Shown here: positions 51,620 through 52,100 of the stretch, in pieces | How positions within the stretch are numbered: position 1 is the first letter of the stretch | Layout: every line of letters starts with the position of its first letter | Origin: an uncultured bacterium | GTDB taxonomy: Bacteria > Acidobacteriota > Thermoanaerobaculia > Thermoanaerobaculales > Thermoanaerobaculaceae | Direction of reading: 5' to 3' | Length of the DNA stretch: 52,100 nucleotides | Assembly (NCBI GenBank): GCA_937924755.1 | Contig: CALEVZ010000062.1 | Span: 1-52,100 of the forward strand | Program-made: the position numbers and the translations under genes | The notes under the pieces: generated by a model | Database searches by the model: none | What the model saw: only the letters and a program-made list of their open reading frames with translations | What the model was told of the DNA's origin: nothing

Positions 51620-52093
51620 GCCTCCCCAGCAGCCCCCGCCCACGTGCCCGGCGAGGTCCACCTCGATACACCCAGCCCGCGCCTCATCGCAGTCGGCAAA
51701 GGTCCGAATCGGGATGTGCTGACGCAGCAGCCTGCCCGGCGTGGTCGTGGCCCGATTCTCGAGCCTGCGACGTCTGCGCTCTCCGGCCGGCGGGCGATCG
51801 ATGGTGGCCGGCGCCATGACCGGCAGCTTGGACCGCACGACAGGCGCCAGCTGCAGCTCCCCGTGACGCTCCAACGCCTCGCTCACCCTGGGCAACGCCG
51901 GCGCCAGACGCGTGCCACACGGGTAGTCGCCGAGCTCCCACAATTGCTCGAGGCGCAGTAGCAACGCCGCACAGGACCGACCCTGGCCCGTCTGCGCCAC
52001 GAACTCATCCAAGAGCCTGCCTCGCTCTCTCTTGCCCCGGCAAGCCCGCCAACGCCGGCTGAAACGCTTGATCGGCACTGCCCTGTCACTCAT
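51620..52093 (-). pseudogene. Integrase-core (DDE) transposase fragment, decayed
   Basis: From ATG 52093 the protein has KRERGRLLDEFVAQTG, then an apparent internal deletion, LAPALPRVSEALERHGEL, IDR, RLLRQHIPIRTFADCDEARA and IEVDLAGHVGGG, matching the region up to the first catalytic Asp of a transposase group with text 'IPIRTFADWDEARPGFVEVDLVGHDGG'. Homology stops near 51620 and the other DDE residues are absent. The piece lies head to head with the IS91 fragment, and the window ends just beyond it. Confidence 0.72.
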
Positions 52094-52100
52094 CGGCGGC

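Noticed and set aside
1-52100. tRNA, rRNA or CRISPR features
   Set aside because: No tRNA-like cloverleaf ending, rRNA sequence or array of equal repeats and spacers was recognised on either strand. A tRNAscan or Rfam search would be needed to exclude small RNAs.

Overview
The window is very GC-rich, densely coded bacterial DNA with the envelope of a diderm: periplasmic and outer-membrane proteins, c-type cytochromes, SppA and a GspA/GspB pair. No rRNA, tRNA or CRISPR array was seen, so the organism cannot be fixed. The SLH protein at 30672-31523 has a 'GITSGCGGGNFCP...PVTRGQMASFL' repeat of a kind I associate with Acidobacteriota (Thermoanaerobaculia-like). The RRM protein, PPi-type phosphofructokinase and multihaem cytochromes fit that lineage. 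This is an inference; a myxobacterial or deltaproteobacterial-type host is not excluded.

Left part (1-9600): an M16 zinc peptidase, a PAS-GGDEF diguanylate cyclase, an AbgT-family transporter, a ChaN-like haem-binding protein divergent from a secreted M28 aminopeptidase, and an atypical SDR. Next (9797-14939) comes the most unusual unit: a promoter, a COG4947-like esterase, an ATP-grasp ligase, a circularly permuted ATP-grasp ligase and a class I glutamine amidotransferase in overlapping reading frames. These run head-on into a GCS2-type carboxylate-amine ligase. Together they look like a pathway that builds, amidates and releases a small peptide or peptide-like metabolite.

Middle (15036-25196): a 7TM-DISM GGDEF receptor, a YitT protein with a partner membrane protein, a five-CxxCH cytochrome, then a four-gene run. 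That run is a MerR-B12 regulator carrying the Trp-x9-Glu-His signature of CarH light sensors, an ABC ATPase, a large FtsX-type permease and an AttH/CrtC-type lipocalin-like secreted protein. From 30525 down to 25317 lies a manganese-type ABC operon: MntR-like repressor, binding protein, outer-membrane-like beta protein, ATPase and two permeases with C-terminal winged-helix-like extensions. It is headed by a sigma70 promoter with a perfect 18-bp palindrome in it.

Right part (30601-52093): SLH protein, a small-protein/nucleotidyltransferase pair, an SDR lacking its catalytic Tyr, C69 dipeptidase, SppA, alkaline phosphatase, a Ycf48-like propeller, an RRM protein, PPi-PFK, a Tat-exported aldo/keto reductase, an M50B protease, a Kbp-like BON-LysM protein, GspA/GspB, a metal-binding lipoprotein, a tetrahaem cytochrome, a YgbA-family NO-response protein, an Ig-like lipoprotein, a UlaG-like hydrolase, an arginase-like protein and a DinB protein. 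The right edge holds two decayed transposases of different families. Several genes have a TAnnnT -10 box 6-7 bases before the start codon and no Shine-Dalgarno, so leaderless transcripts are predicted next to ordinary SD-led genes.
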